Source of the DNA: Paenibacillus solanacearum
Lineage (GTDB): Bacteria > Bacillota > Bacilli > Paenibacillales > NBRC-103111
Length of the DNA stretch: 64,000 nt
NCBI RefSeq assembly: GCF_910593845.1
Contig: NZ_CAJVAS010000016.1
Span: 62,001 to 126,000 of the forward strand
Direction: 5' to 3'
Part shown: positions 42,378 to 51,380 of the stretch, one piece after another
Position numbering within the stretch: position 1 is the stretch's first letter
Layout of the letters: the number at the start of each line of letters is the position of its first letter
Made by a program: the position numbers and the translations under genes
Notes under the pieces: generated by a model
What the model was told of the DNA's origin: nothing
What the model saw: only the letters and a program-made list of their open reading frames with translations
Database searches by the model: none

Positions 42378-43391
42378 TTACTTCGTGTTGACGATGCTGT
42401 CGTAGAGTTCTTTATCTGCCGGCGTTTTGGCGAAATCCTTATGCACCGATTTTGCTTTTTCCATGAACGGAGTCACATCGACGTCAACGACTTGCATGCC
42501 TGCAGAGGTAACTTTTTTAAGCTGCTCTTTTTCCTGCTCGTATACGAGTTTGTTTTCATAATCCGTCGCTTCTTTCGCCGCTTCTTCCACGGCTTTTTGC
42601 TGGTCAGGCGACAGCTTCTTGTACGTCGCGTCGCTCATCGTCAGCATAACGTAACCGTATACGTGATTCGTGTTGATCAGATACTTTTGAACCTCTTGCA
42701 GCTTGGAGCTTTCGATCAACGCAAGCGGATTTTCTTGCGCGTCGATGACGCCGGTTTGCAGCGACGAGTACACTTCACTGAACGCCATCGGCGTAGGCGT
42801 AGAACCCATTGCCTTCCATGCGGAGATCGATGCCGGAATTTCAGGCACGCGGATTTTCAAACCGTTCAAATCGGCAGGCGTCGTAACTTTTTTATTGGCT
42901 GTCAGCTGGCGCGGTGTGCGTTCCCAGAATTGCAGTCCGCGCACTTGCGTGTTCTTGAGCAGATCTGCTTTCAGTTTTTCACCAACCGGACCATAAAGCA
43001 CTTTCTCCATATGTGTGCGGTCGCGGAACAAGTACGGCAGTTCCAAAATCGCATAAGGCTGATAGAAGTTGGACAACACGCCGGCAACCAGGGCGAAGTC
43101 GACGGAGCCGAGCTGCATGCCCTCAATCAAGTCGCGGTCATTGCCCAGCGTGGAGCTCGGATACAAATCGATCTTCACACTGCCATTCGTCTTTTGATCT
43201 ACAAGCTCGGCGAACTTTTTCGCTCCGAGGTTCCACGGATCGGTATCGCCGGCAATATGCCCGAGCTTCAATTTCACTTGCTTCGCGGCCCCGCCGGCGG
43301 CGGCGTTCTGGTCGCCCGACTTTTGACCGCATGCTACGATGCTTGTACTCATCACGATGGCTAATGCAGCCAGACCCATTTTTTTCAACAT
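42378..43391 (-). CDS. dctP: TRAP transporter solute-binding lipoprotein DctP
   Basis: A 337-residue lipoprotein (signal with lipobox SIVAC at about residue 21) that captures the substrate outside the membrane. DctP features: KLKLGHIAGDTDPWNLGAKK, STLGNDRDLIEGMQLGSVDF, YLFRDRTHMEKVL, the carboxylate-binding Arg in LNGLKIRVPEIP, and FSEVYSSLQTGVIDAQENPL. The conserved Arg means the ligand very likely carries a carboxylate. It lies between the dehydrogenase and dctQ genes in the operon, so uptake and catabolism are coordinated. Confidence 0.95.
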   Translation of the reverse strand: MLKKMGLAALAIVMSTSIVACGQKSGDQNAAAGGAAKQVKLKLGHIAGDTDPWNLGAKKFAELVDQKTNGSVKIDLYPSSTLGNDRDLIEGMQLGSVDFALVAGVLSNFYQPYAILELPYLFRDRTHMEKVLYGPVGEKLKADLLKNTQVRGLQFWERTPRQLTANKKVTTPADLNGLKIRVPEIPASISAWKAMGSTPTPMAFSEVYSSLQTGVIDAQENPLALIESSKLQEVQKYLINTNHVYGYVMLTMSDATYKKLSPDQQKAVEEAAKEATDYENKLVYEQEKEQLKKVTSAGMQVVDVDVTPFMEKAKSVHKDFAKTPADKELYDSIVNTK

Positions 43392-43439
43392 GATGTGTTG
43401 CCCCCCAATAATGGAATATGTTTATGAATAAGTCCGATA

Positions 43440-44462
43440 TTAAAATTCAACCAGCACTTTGAGCGAGGAATCCTCTTTCTTGTCCACCATCTGGAACCCT
43501 CTGGCCGCTTCATCATAAGGCAGCTTGTGCGTAATGATGACGTCTTCCTTCACCGCGCCGGCCGCAATCAGATGAATGGCCGCGATAGTGTCTTCGCGCG
43601 TATATGTCATGCAGCCAATGATTTCTTTTTCCCCTTGCTGCAGGTTCACGATATCGAACGTTTGCGTGCCGTGGAACATGGCGATCGTGACGCAGCGTCC
43701 GCCTTTTCCGAGCAGCGAAATGGCGTTGTCCACGATGCCCGGCACGCCGACAGCGACGAGCACTTTGTCGAATTCCCCGCCAACGAGCTCCTTCGCTTCG
43801 CTGGTCCAATCCTGCTTGTTCATGATGTTCATCGTATGCGTAGCGCCCATATTCGTCGCACCTTCGAGCGCGTAATCGATCACGTCGGTCACGAGCACGG
43901 TCGTCGCTCCGGCCGCTTTCGCCGCTGCAAGCGTCAATAATCCGATCGGTCCGGCCCCGAGAATCGCCACTTTGTCGCCGAGCTGGATGTCTGCCTTGCG
44001 CACCGCATGCACGCCTACCGCAAAAGGCTCTACCAGGACGCCTTGATCGTAGCTCATACCGTGAGGAAGCTTGAATACTGTCTGCTCCGGAGCCGCAAAA
44101 TATTCGGCCATCGTGCCGTACCAGCCGTTGATCCCCGGCGCCCCGCGACGTCCGCAATAGTTAACGTTCCCCGTCAGGCACTGCTCGCAAACGCCGCAGC
44201 CGGTCTGCGGCTCTACCGTGACGCGATCGCCAACCCGAAACTGCGTGACGGCCTCGCCGATCTGCACGACTTCTCCGGCAATCTCGTGACCGATGATGAC
44301 CGGCGGCTTGCGGAACAGATGAAGTCCTTTATACGTGTGAATGTCGGAGCCGCAAATGCCGGTCACCTTCACCTTGATCAATACTTCATTGGCCGCCAAC
44401 TTCGGCTGCTCTACTTCTTTCACAACAACTTTGTATGCTTCCTCCACAAAAACAGCTTTCAT
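43440..44462 (-). CDS. Zinc-dependent medium-chain alcohol/polyol dehydrogenase
   Basis: A 340-residue MDR dehydrogenase of the sorbitol/threonine dehydrogenase type. Catalytic zinc: Cys in GICGSDIHTYKG, GHEIAGEV and a Glu in LVEPFAVG. Structural zinc: GCGVCEQCLTGNVNYC. NAD-binding: VAILGAGPIGLLTLAAAKAA. In this operon it most likely oxidises a hydroxyl of the imported acid sugar to the 3-oxo acid before phosphorylation; galactonate or L-idonate type activity is an alternative. AGGGAACCGG precedes the ATG. Confidence 0.93.
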   Translation of the reverse strand: MKAVFVEEAYKVVVKEVEQPKLAANEVLIKVKVTGICGSDIHTYKGLHLFRKPPVIIGHEIAGEVVQIGEAVTQFRVGDRVTVEPQTGCGVCEQCLTGNVNYCGRRGAPGINGWYGTMAEYFAAPEQTVFKLPHGMSYDQGVLVEPFAVGVHAVRKADIQLGDKVAILGAGPIGLLTLAAAKAAGATTVLVTDVIDYALEGATNMGATHTMNIMNKQDWTSEAKELVGGEFDKVLVAVGVPGIVDNAISLLGKGGRCVTIAMFHGTQTFDIVNLQQGEKEIIGCMTYTREDTIAAIHLIAAGAVKEDVIITHKLPYDEAARGFQMVDKKEDSSLKVLVEF

Positions 44463-44519
44463 TTCCGGTTCCCTCCACTGGGTTATTATGTCTCTAATCT
44501 CTGGTTCGCTTCCACGGAG

Positions 44520-45194
44520 TTACAAAAACAACTTTTGCTTCGATTGCTGCAGGTGCGCCCTCATCAACTCCGCGCTTCGAGGATCCCCATGCTTCAAATG
44601 GCTGTAGATGCCCACGTGCTCCTGGTAAAACTGCTGCATGCGATGCGGGTCCTTCTTCAAATGCCGCAGCGTGATCCGCAGCAAATGGTCCTGATAATTG
44701 AGCAGCACACGGTAAATTTCCTGGTTGCCCGAGCATTCGCATAGCAGTCGATGAAACTCATGATCCAGCTCGGCAAAGCCTTTACCGTCGAGTTCCTTGA
44801 CTTTCTCTTCGGTTTTACGAAGATTGTTTTCAATCAGCTCGCAATGCGCCTCGGTCATTTTGCCTGCAATCTCCGTACAGATGTACGTCTCCAGCGCCGT
44901 CCGCAAATCGTAGATATCTGTAATCCGGTCAATCGTCAAATCGTTAATGATAATGCCCTGCTTGGAAAACACGGTGACAAACCCTTCCGTCTCCAGCCGC
45001 ACCAGTGCATTTTTGATCGGGGTTTTGCTCATTTGCAAAAACTCGATCAGCTCGCGTTCCGATAGAAATCGCCCCGGCGCAAAATGCTCTTCCAATATGT
45101 TTTCCTTGATGACCTGGTAAGCCACGTCCTTCAGGAGCGGCGCCCCGCCGACTGCCTTGGTGCCCCCCGATGGTTCCTTCTCCACTCCGTTCAC
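44520..45194 (-). CDS. GntR-family regulator, FCD subfamily
   Basis: A 224-residue repressor-type protein. The winged helix is LKDVAYQVIKENILEEHFAP-GRFLSERELIEFLQMSKTPIKNAL with RLETEGFVTVFSKQGIII. The all-helical FCD ligand domain has IYDLRTALETYI (Asp), ELDHEFHRLLCECSGN (His) and HVGIYSHLKHGDP (His), which usually bind a metal and an acid ligand. It is encoded inside the RLP operon and probably binds the TAGATCTA repeats ahead of the RLP gene, responding to the acid sugar or an intermediate. Confidence 0.92.
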   Translation of the reverse strand: MNGVEKEPSGGTKAVGGAPLLKDVAYQVIKENILEEHFAPGRFLSERELIEFLQMSKTPIKNALVRLETEGFVTVFSKQGIIINDLTIDRITDIYDLRTALETYICTEIAGKMTEAHCELIENNLRKTEEKVKELDGKGFAELDHEFHRLLCECSGNQEIYRVLLNYQDHLLRITLRHLKKDPHRMQQFYQEHVGIYSHLKHGDPRSAELMRAHLQQSKQKLFL

Positions 45195-45221
45195 CTCCCC
45201 GTCCGAATTCGGATAAACGTC

Positions 45222-46583
45222 TTATGCTTGAGATGCTTTTCTTACATTAGCGAAAAATTCAGGACCGCCGAGCTGCCCGCCTTTAAGCGCCAGCTCCACA
45301 CCCTCAAGCTCGGGCTCGAGCGAGTACGCCTTGCACAGTGGAGCACCCGGCGAAACCGGCAGCAGCATTTCCAAGCCGTAAATGCCCATTTCGCGGGTTA
45401 CGAAGCCCGAGGTGTCGCCCCCGGCTACAATGACCCGGCGAATGCCGGTTGCCTGCATCACTTCCCGCGTCCATCGCCCCAGCTGTCTGCCGATAAATTC
45501 ACCCGACTCCAGCTCGGGAATGCCCATCGCCGCGAAGCGCTCGCGCGTTTCAGCAATAGCGGGATCGTCCGGACCCATTGCCGTATACAAGATGACGCTG
45601 TGTCCGTCCCGCACAAGGCGGATCGCCTCATCGAGCAGCGCTCTCGGAGCGGATTCGCCCCGTACGATATCGTCAACCGGGATGCGGATCGCCCGGAACC
45701 CGGCCTTCACCGCATTTTCGATCTGCTGCTGCGTCACCATCGAGGCGCTGCCCGATACGGCAAATACTTGATCCGCCGGCTTAACCGTGCTTGTTTGCTG
45801 CTCACCGCTCGGTGCAATGCCTGCCGACTTCCAATGGGCGGTCATTGCGTAACCGACCCCGGAGGAGCCGACGACAAAGTTGGTCCGATCCGGATAGGAT
45901 TCCCAGATCAGCTGGCCGCTAACACGCAGGCGCTCGTCGTCCAGCACATCGAACAGCAGCACGCCGGGCTCGCCCAGCTTCTCGCTGTACCGCGCCTTGA
46001 CAGCGTCGATGCCACCTTCCAGCTCCAATAGGTTCATCAGCCCGATCCGCTCGGTCGTTTGCTCAGACAGATGTAAGCGAAGATCGGCCTCCTTCATCGG
46101 CGTGATCGGATGCCTCGACATAACGGGATGCCGATCCAAACGGTACACCGCGTCGTGCATCCGCGCGAAGTGGGAGCCGAACAGCGTGTAGCGGCCTAAT
46201 GGAGGCGCGCCGACCAGCAGCGGAACGACCGGCTGATCCGTAAAGTAATCCCTTGCCACGGCGATCGCTTTGCCGATACTGCCGACTTCCGGCGCGGAAT
46301 CGAAGGTGGAGCAGGTTTTGTAATGAACGACTGGCGGCTGAATCGCGGCGAACTGCTCGAATACCGGCCGAAGCTCAGCTTCCATGTCTGCGTTATTTTT
46401 AGCGCGGCTCGTTCCCGCGACCCCGATACAGCGTATGCCCTCAAACCGTTGCAGCAGCTCCGGCGTCGGCGGCTCCAGGAAAAGAACCGTCCGGTACCCG
46501 CTGATCGCGAGTGCTTCCATTGCATCCGTCGATCCGGTAAAGTCGTCGCCGTAAAAAGCGAGCAGCAGCCCGTTGTCCTTCAT
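45222..46583 (-). CDS. DUF1537 four-carbon acid sugar kinase-family protein
   Basis: A 453-residue kinase of the OtnK/YgbK family. ATG at 46583 has GGAGG 9 bases upstream; the alternative ATG at 46607 overlaps the RLP stop (ATGA) and would add 8 residues. The N-terminal domain begins LLLAFYGDDFTGSTDAMEAL (substrate side) and contains FDSAPEVGSIGKAI. The C-terminal domain carries VIVAGGDTSGFVTREMGIYG and LEPELEGVELALKGGQLGG (ATP side). Known members phosphorylate 3-oxo-tetronates, and a related kinase acts on 3-oxo-isoapionate. Next to the RLP it likely makes the RLP's phosphorylated 3-oxo acid substrate. Confidence 0.9.
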   Translation of the reverse strand: MKDNGLLLAFYGDDFTGSTDAMEALAISGYRTVLFLEPPTPELLQRFEGIRCIGVAGTSRAKNNADMEAELRPVFEQFAAIQPPVVHYKTCSTFDSAPEVGSIGKAIAVARDYFTDQPVVPLLVGAPPLGRYTLFGSHFARMHDAVYRLDRHPVMSRHPITPMKEADLRLHLSEQTTERIGLMNLLELEGGIDAVKARYSEKLGEPGVLLFDVLDDERLRVSGQLIWESYPDRTNFVVGSSGVGYAMTAHWKSAGIAPSGEQQTSTVKPADQVFAVSGSASMVTQQQIENAVKAGFRAIRIPVDDIVRGESAPRALLDEAIRLVRDGHSVILYTAMGPDDPAIAETRERFAAMGIPELESGEFIGRQLGRWTREVMQATGIRRVIVAGGDTSGFVTREMGIYGLEMLLPVSPGAPLCKAYSLEPELEGVELALKGGQLGGPEFFANVRKASQA

Positions 46584-46603
46584 GTTGTGTTCCTCCATAA
46601 CTG

Positions 46604-47869
46604 TCATTTAGAAAATTTGTGCAGCGCCCGTAACAACTCCGGATGGCTCTGCGCGTAGGTTTCGAGCGCAACACCCTGCACCGCCGCCTCCCAGCCTTGG
46701 CGCATGCTGCGTACGCCGGCCGCGATGCCGCCCGGGTGGGCAAGAATCCCGCCGCCAGCCAGCGAGATAACGTCGGCCGAATGAACCGCTTCGTACGTAG
46801 GAACCGCGGTCGCGGCCCATTGCGCCGAAGAAAGCACCGGCATCATATGATATCCGCCTAGAAACGGCTTGAGGCTGTCCCGAATCGCCTGCGCCACTGT
46901 CTCGTTATCCTCCGAGAACTTGTTGTTCAGGCCGTTGGTGTGAAGATGATCGACGCCGGCCAGTCGGCACAGCTTCTGAAAAACCGTAAAGCTCATACCG
47001 AGCAGCGGGCTGCGCGACATCGCTCCCCACTGCGTGCGGTGTCCGTGTATCGGAAGCTGGGAATACTTACGCAAGTAGGCGGTGCCGGCAAAGCCGACGC
47101 TGTTGACGCACACCATAACGCAAGTTCCACCCGCCTTCAGCACCAGATCGTGATTGCGGCGCAGCTCGTCGATATCGCCGGTAATGTTGAAAGCGTACAT
47201 CACTTTCTTGCCCGTTCGGTCCGCCACCCGCTCGATTTCCTCCATCACGACCTTGACCCGTTCTTCCAGCGGGGCAAAGGCTGGATTCGCGCACAGCTCG
47301 TCATCCTTGATGAAGTCGATGCCCGCTTCCGCAAGCTGCCGTACCAACGGACCGTAGTCTTCCGTGTGAAGGCCGATGCTCGGCTTAATAATCGTGCCGA
47401 CCAGCGGTCCGCTCTGAACGCCCGTCAACCTGCGTGTGCCTTCGATGCCGAAGGCCGGACCGGGATATCGGTCCGCGAAGGCGTTCGGCAGCTCGAGATC
47501 GATCAGCTTCAGCCCCGAAAACTCGCCGAGCTCGTACAAATTGCCGGCTACCGTCGACATCAGGTTCGGCAGCGAAGGACCGATATTATCCAGCGGGAAC
47601 GATAATGTTACGATCGCACGCCGATAAGTCGCATGTGACGCGTCCATACCTGCAGGCAGCCGGGAACCGGGCAAGGACGGCTGCCGGACAGCCTCCAGCT
47701 CGGTAACGCTGACAACCTTGGCTCCGTGCTTCTCTTTCAGTTCGGGTGTTTCACCCGGTACCGTGACGAAGGTCCCGGTCGACTGCTCTCCCGCCATGGC
47801 CTCCGCCGCATATTCCAAGGGGAAAGGCGTCTCGATGTAATAGGTGGCCAAGATTCGATTGCGATCCAA
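46604..47869 (-). CDS. RuBisCO-like protein (form IV), probable sugar-acid-phosphate decarboxylase
   Basis: A 421-residue RuBisCO large-subunit homologue. The start is TTG at 47869, since GAGGAGGG lies about 8 bases upstream; the ATG at 47935 adds a non-homologous 22 residues. By alignment to RuBisCO residues: Glu28 (E60), Thr33 (T65), Asn110 (N123), Lys162 (K175), carbamylatable Lys188 with Asp190 and Glu191 (K201, D203, E204), His277-Arg278 (H294-R295), His310 (H327), Lys317 (K334) and Ser348 (S379) are present. Lys177 is Ser164, and the SGG loop is SAQ. Linked to a DUF1537 kinase, it resembles the isoapionate-pathway RLPs that act on 3-oxo-isoapionate 4-phosphate (OiaX type), rather than MtnW. 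The substrate is inferred, not shown. Confidence 0.92.
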   Translation of the reverse strand: MDRNRILATYYIETPFPLEYAAEAMAGEQSTGTFVTVPGETPELKEKHGAKVVSVTELEAVRQPSLPGSRLPAGMDASHATYRRAIVTLSFPLDNIGPSLPNLMSTVAGNLYELGEFSGLKLIDLELPNAFADRYPGPAFGIEGTRRLTGVQSGPLVGTIIKPSIGLHTEDYGPLVRQLAEAGIDFIKDDELCANPAFAPLEERVKVVMEEIERVADRTGKKVMYAFNITGDIDELRRNHDLVLKAGGTCVMVCVNSVGFAGTAYLRKYSQLPIHGHRTQWGAMSRSPLLGMSFTVFQKLCRLAGVDHLHTNGLNNKFSEDNETVAQAIRDSLKPFLGGYHMMPVLSSAQWAATAVPTYEAVHSADVISLAGGGILAHPGGIAAGVRSMRQGWEAAVQGVALETYAQSHPELLRALHKFSK

Positions 47870-47973
47870 CGTCGAATCCCTCCTCTTTCGAAAGATGCAA
47901 ACCGCGCGTTCAGCCTCGCCGATCGACGGTTTCATAACGCTTTCATTTCAGTGCTTCTATGTGCTTGAATACA

Positions 47974-48014
47974 AAATCTAACTTGAATCTATCTTAGATC
48001 TATGTTAGATCTAT
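47974..48014 (-). promoter_or_regulatory. Tandem TAGATCTA operator candidate of the RLP operon
   Basis: TTAGATCTAT occurs at 47994-48003 and again at 48005-48014, 11 bp apart (one helical turn). Each contains the palindrome TAGATCTA. A related half site, ATCTAAC, lies at 47976-47982. The array covers the predicted transcription start, fitting repression by the GntR protein of the operon. Confidence 0.6.
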
Positions 48015-48021
48015 ATGTAAC

Positions 48022-48050
48022 ATCATATTTACAACCGCTTTCAGTGTCAA
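48022..48050 (-). promoter_or_regulatory. Promoter of the RLP/TRAP operon
   Basis: Minus strand TTGACA (48050-48045), 17 bases, TATGAT (48027-48022). The predicted start near 48015 is about 145 bases before the RLP start codon. Confidence 0.75.
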
Positions 48051-48195
48051 TGACAATTTTTTACGTTTCGTTAATATTTGTCTTGCAGCTGGAAGCTTCC
48101 GGTTCGATGTGGCTTCCCTGACGAGTGTCTGTCATTAACGTACTTTCATATCGTCACGGGGAATGTATAACTTCAAAACAAGGCGGGGTATAGGA

Positions 48196-49911
48196 ATGAA
48201 ATGGTTTCATGATTTGAAAATTTCGGTCAAGTTCATCGGTTGCTTCGTCGCGATCTTAGTCATCCTCACGATTGGTAATTTGACAGGATTGATCAACACA
48301 AACCGCATGAACGACAACCTTGTCGATCTGTACGACAACGATTATCGGACGATCAAAGATCTCGGCGACATCTCCAGCTCCTATCACCGGATCAATACGG
48401 CTGTCGGCAGTTACTTGCTGCTGAGCGACAGCGAGTCCCGGAAGAAAGAGAAAGAAGCCATTTTGGCGAAGCAACAAGTAATCGACGAGCTTCTCTCGCG
48501 ATTCGAAAGCCGCGATCTTACCGATGAGGAACGCAAAGAACTGAGTCTGTTCCGGCAGCTCTGGAATACATATCCCAAGACGATTGAAAAGGTGCTTGCA
48601 TTAGCCGACGAGGGGCAGGATGCTTTCGCCCGATCGTTATATGAGAAGGAGATGCTCACAAGGGAAGACGGCATTGATCGTACGTTCCAGGGCTTTATCG
48701 AACTGAATCAGGAGAAAGCCGATTCCCGCTTCAACGAATCGATGCGCCGCTACGGCAGCATCAAATGGTCGACGCTCCTCATTATGCTCTTCTCGCTGCT
48801 CATCTCCGGCCTGCTGGGCTCGCTGATGACCTTCTCGATCATGAAGCCGGTCCGGCTGCTGCTGGGCGCCTTCAAGCATGTCGAAGACGGAGATCTGTCC
48901 CGTGAGCTGTCAACGGAGCGGCGGGATGAGCTTGGCCGGCTGGCCGCCGGCTTTGAAACGATGCGGCAGAGCATCGCTTCGATCGTGTCCCAGACCAAAC
49001 GCTCCGTACATCGATTATCCGATCTTTCAGGCCATATCCGGGGCTACGCTCAGACAACCGGCGAAACGTCCCAGGAAATGAACAAAGGAATGCAACTGGC
49101 CGCCGCGGCGTCCGATGCACAGGCAGGAAACGTATCGGAAGATACCGTCGTCATCCGGGAGATGTCAACCGGCCTCAAGCAGGTGGCCACCCATATCGAT
49201 GAAGTAAGCAGCCTCTCCAGCGATATGGAGAGGGCTTCAAGCGAAGGGCGTCTCGTCGTCGCCGGGGCGCTGGATTCCATGACTTCCATCCTGCTGAAGT
49301 CGCAGCAGACCGGTTCGATCGTTCAGGAACTGGGCAGCCATTCCGCAGAAATCGACGGTATCATGTCCACGATGAGGCAGATCGCTGAGGAAACGAACCT
49401 GCTGGCGCTCAACGCCTCTATTGAGGCCGCACGGGCCGGCGAAGCGGGCAACGGATTCGCCGTCGTGGCGCTTGAGGTGCGTAAGCTGTCGGAGAGCAGC
49501 AAAGCTTCCGCCCAATATGTCGGAAGCGTGATTGCCCGCATCCAGGAGAGTACCCGCGATTTGCTCGCATCGACTCAGGCATGGACAACCGAGCTGCATC
49601 AGGGGCAGACGAAGGTCAACGAGGTATCAGCATCGTTCAGCCAAATTTACGAGTGGATTCAGCATATGAACGACCGCATCCAGGATATTACGGCGGGGAT
49701 TGAAGAAATGGCTGCGGGGAGTGAGCAAATGGACGCTTCCATGAGGCGCATCGAAGCGTATGCCGATCAAGTATCGCAAACGAACCGGCAGTATGCCGAC
49801 CAATCCGGCGAGCAGGCGCGCTCGATGGACGAGATCAATATGTCGGTCGAGGAGCTCTTGAACGTCTCCCGCGAGCTCAGCACGCTTGTAAACCGCTTCG
49901 TAATCAAATAA
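48196..49911 (+). CDS. Methyl-accepting chemotaxis protein
   Basis: A 571-residue chemoreceptor. ATG at 48196 ([17 protein letters not shown]) is the usual MCP start; the preceding 11 codons lack a ribosome site. Membrane helices at about 10-32 and 185-208 flank an extracellular four-helix-bundle domain (about 33-184) with [25 protein letters not shown] domain follows ([20 protein letters not shown]). The cytoplasmic hairpin tip is [38 protein letters not shown]. The ligand is unknown. The divergent RLP/TRAP operon and convergent binding-protein gene make nutrient sensing plausible. Confidence 0.94.
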   Translation: MKWFHDLKISVKFIGCFVAILVILTIGNLTGLINTNRMNDNLVDLYDNDYRTIKDLGDISSSYHRINTAVGSYLLLSDSESRKKEKEAILAKQQVIDELLSRFESRDLTDEERKELSLFRQLWNTYPKTIEKVLALADEGQDAFARSLYEKEMLTREDGIDRTFQGFIELNQEKADSRFNESMRRYGSIKWSTLLIMLFSLLISGLLGSLMTFSIMKPVRLLLGAFKHVEDGDLSRELSTERRDELGRLAAGFETMRQSIASIVSQTKRSVHRLSDLSGHIRGYAQTTGETSQEMNKGMQLAAAASDAQAGNVSEDTVVIREMSTGLKQVATHIDEVSSLSSDMERASSEGRLVVAGALDSMTSILLKSQQTGSIVQELGSHSAEIDGIMSTMRQIAEETNLLALNASIEAARAGEAGNGFAVVALEVRKLSESSKASAQYVGSVIARIQESTRDLLASTQAWTTELHQGQTKVNEVSASFSQIYEWIQHMNDRIQDITAGIEEMAAGSEQMDASMRRIEAYADQVSQTNRQYADQSGEQARSMDEINMSVEELLNVSRELSTLVNRFVIK

Positions 49912-49924
49912 CGGCTTGTAGCCA

Positions 49925-49983
49925 CAAAAAACATAGGGACTCTCCCCTTGCCAGATATCCATGGCAAGCGGGAAAGCCCCTGT
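49925..49983 (-). terminator. Terminator after the solute-binding protein gene
   Basis: CTTGCCA-gatatcca-TGGCAAG with outer CCC/GGG pairing; on the minus strand it is followed by TATGTTTTTTG. It may also stop the MCP transcript. Confidence 0.8.
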
Positions 49984-50036
49984 TCGTTCGCTTGCGGGGC
50001 GCGCCTTCTCCGCCGCCGCATCGTCGGCACCGGAGC

Positions 50037-51380
50037 TTACTTTTTTTGCGCGGCCAGCGTTTCAATCTCTTTGTTCGCCGCTTCGTTAGCTTCCCGCAGC
50101 GCGGTTACGACGTCCTTCTTCGTCGTAATGATGTCTGTAAAAGCAGCGGCGAACTTGGACGAGGCAATCGATTCCTCGGGTGAGTACGTGCCGAGCTCGG
50201 CGCGCTTCTGCGGGAACATCGCGGCAATGTTCTTCCCTTTGAACTTCGGCATGGCCTCACCGTAATGCTTCAATATGTCGCGGTTATTGAGCACTGTCGC
50301 CCGGCCCTGCTTCGTATTCTCAAGCTGATACTCTTCGGATACAAGATAGGCGACAATATCGAATGCCAGCGGCTTGTTCTGGCTCAAATTCGTCACCGAC
50401 AAGTAGGCGGGATACGACTGCGGCCCCACCCCCGGCGCCTGCTCATAATAAGGTACCGATACCGCATCCCAATTCATATCGTCCGGTGGCGTGCCGCCGC
50501 TGAAGTTTGTGTACATCGCCGCGGTGCGGTCTTTCTCGAACATCGCCCGCATCGCCGCCACCGTACTGTTCTGGGCGGTCCACTGCATCCCCGAGAACTG
50601 GAAGAACTGGACGATGCTCTGCATAAACTTCCGCCAGTCTTCACTATCGATCTGCGCCTTGCCGGTCTTCGGATCGACGTATTTCAAGCCGAGCTGATTC
50701 GTATTCGCCTGTGACCCCGCGGCCGTAACGTAGCCCACATATTGTACCCCGCCCTCGGAGCGGGTGAGCTTTTTGGCCAAGTCGTACAATTCGTCCCATT
50801 TCATGTTGTCTTTCGGGTACGGGACGCCGAACTTATCGAAGATGTCTTTGTTGTAATACAGCGCCGCCGTCGCGGTCCAGACCGGCAGCGAATAGATCGC
50901 TCCGTTGCCCACTCTGCGCTGGAATTCGATCGTGGAGGGCTCGAATTTGCCGAGATCGATATTTTTGGCCTTGATCAGCGGGGTCATATCGTACTGGAGG
51001 CCGAAATTGCGGAAATTATAGGCATACCCGATCGAGTCGAACACGATGTCGATCGTCGTACCGGCGGAGAGCAGCTCTTGCAGTGTCGAGCCTTTGCCGC
51101 TCGGAATATATTTCAGCGTTACGTCGGGAAATTTCTTGCGGATCGCGTTGCCGTACATCTCGTTGAACACCTTCTCGTCGATGGCCCCGCCGGCCGTGTA
51201 CATCGTAATTTCCTTCGGCCCGGTATTGACCGGGACCTCGGCGGCCGGCTCCTTTCCGCTCGCTTGCGGACCGCCTGCGGCCCCGCCATTTCCGCCGGAA
51301 GCGCCGCTTCCCGCACAAGACGTCATTATGGAAGCCATCAAAGCCGCTGCAAGCAGCATGCTCCATCGTCTTCTTTCCAT
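50037..51380 (-). CDS. Extracellular solute-binding lipoprotein (ABC carbohydrate type), orphan
   Basis: A 447-residue family 1 binding protein. Signal with lipobox IMTSC at about residue 22, then a Gly/Ser/Ala-rich linker. Core: EITMYTAGGAIDEKVFNEMY, TLQELLSAGTTIDIVFDSIG, LYYNKDIFDKFGVPYPKDNM-KWDELYDLAKKLT, and MFEKDRTAAMYTNFSGGTPP. No ABC permease gene lies on either side, so it must work with permeases elsewhere or as a sensor partner. It is a clear paralogue of the protein at 60638-61969. Confidence 0.9.
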   Translation of the reverse strand: MERRRWSMLLAAALMASIMTSCAGSGASGGNGGAAGGPQASGKEPAAEVPVNTGPKEITMYTAGGAIDEKVFNEMYGNAIRKKFPDVTLKYIPSGKGSTLQELLSAGTTIDIVFDSIGYAYNFRNFGLQYDMTPLIKAKNIDLGKFEPSTIEFQRRVGNGAIYSLPVWTATAALYYNKDIFDKFGVPYPKDNMKWDELYDLAKKLTRSEGGVQYVGYVTAAGSQANTNQLGLKYVDPKTGKAQIDSEDWRKFMQSIVQFFQFSGMQWTAQNSTVAAMRAMFEKDRTAAMYTNFSGGTPPDDMNWDAVSVPYYEQAPGVGPQSYPAYLSVTNLSQNKPLAFDIVAYLVSEEYQLENTKQGRATVLNNRDILKHYGEAMPKFKGKNIAAMFPQKRAELGTYSPEESIASSKFAAAFTDIITTKKDVVTALREANEAANKEIETLAAQKK

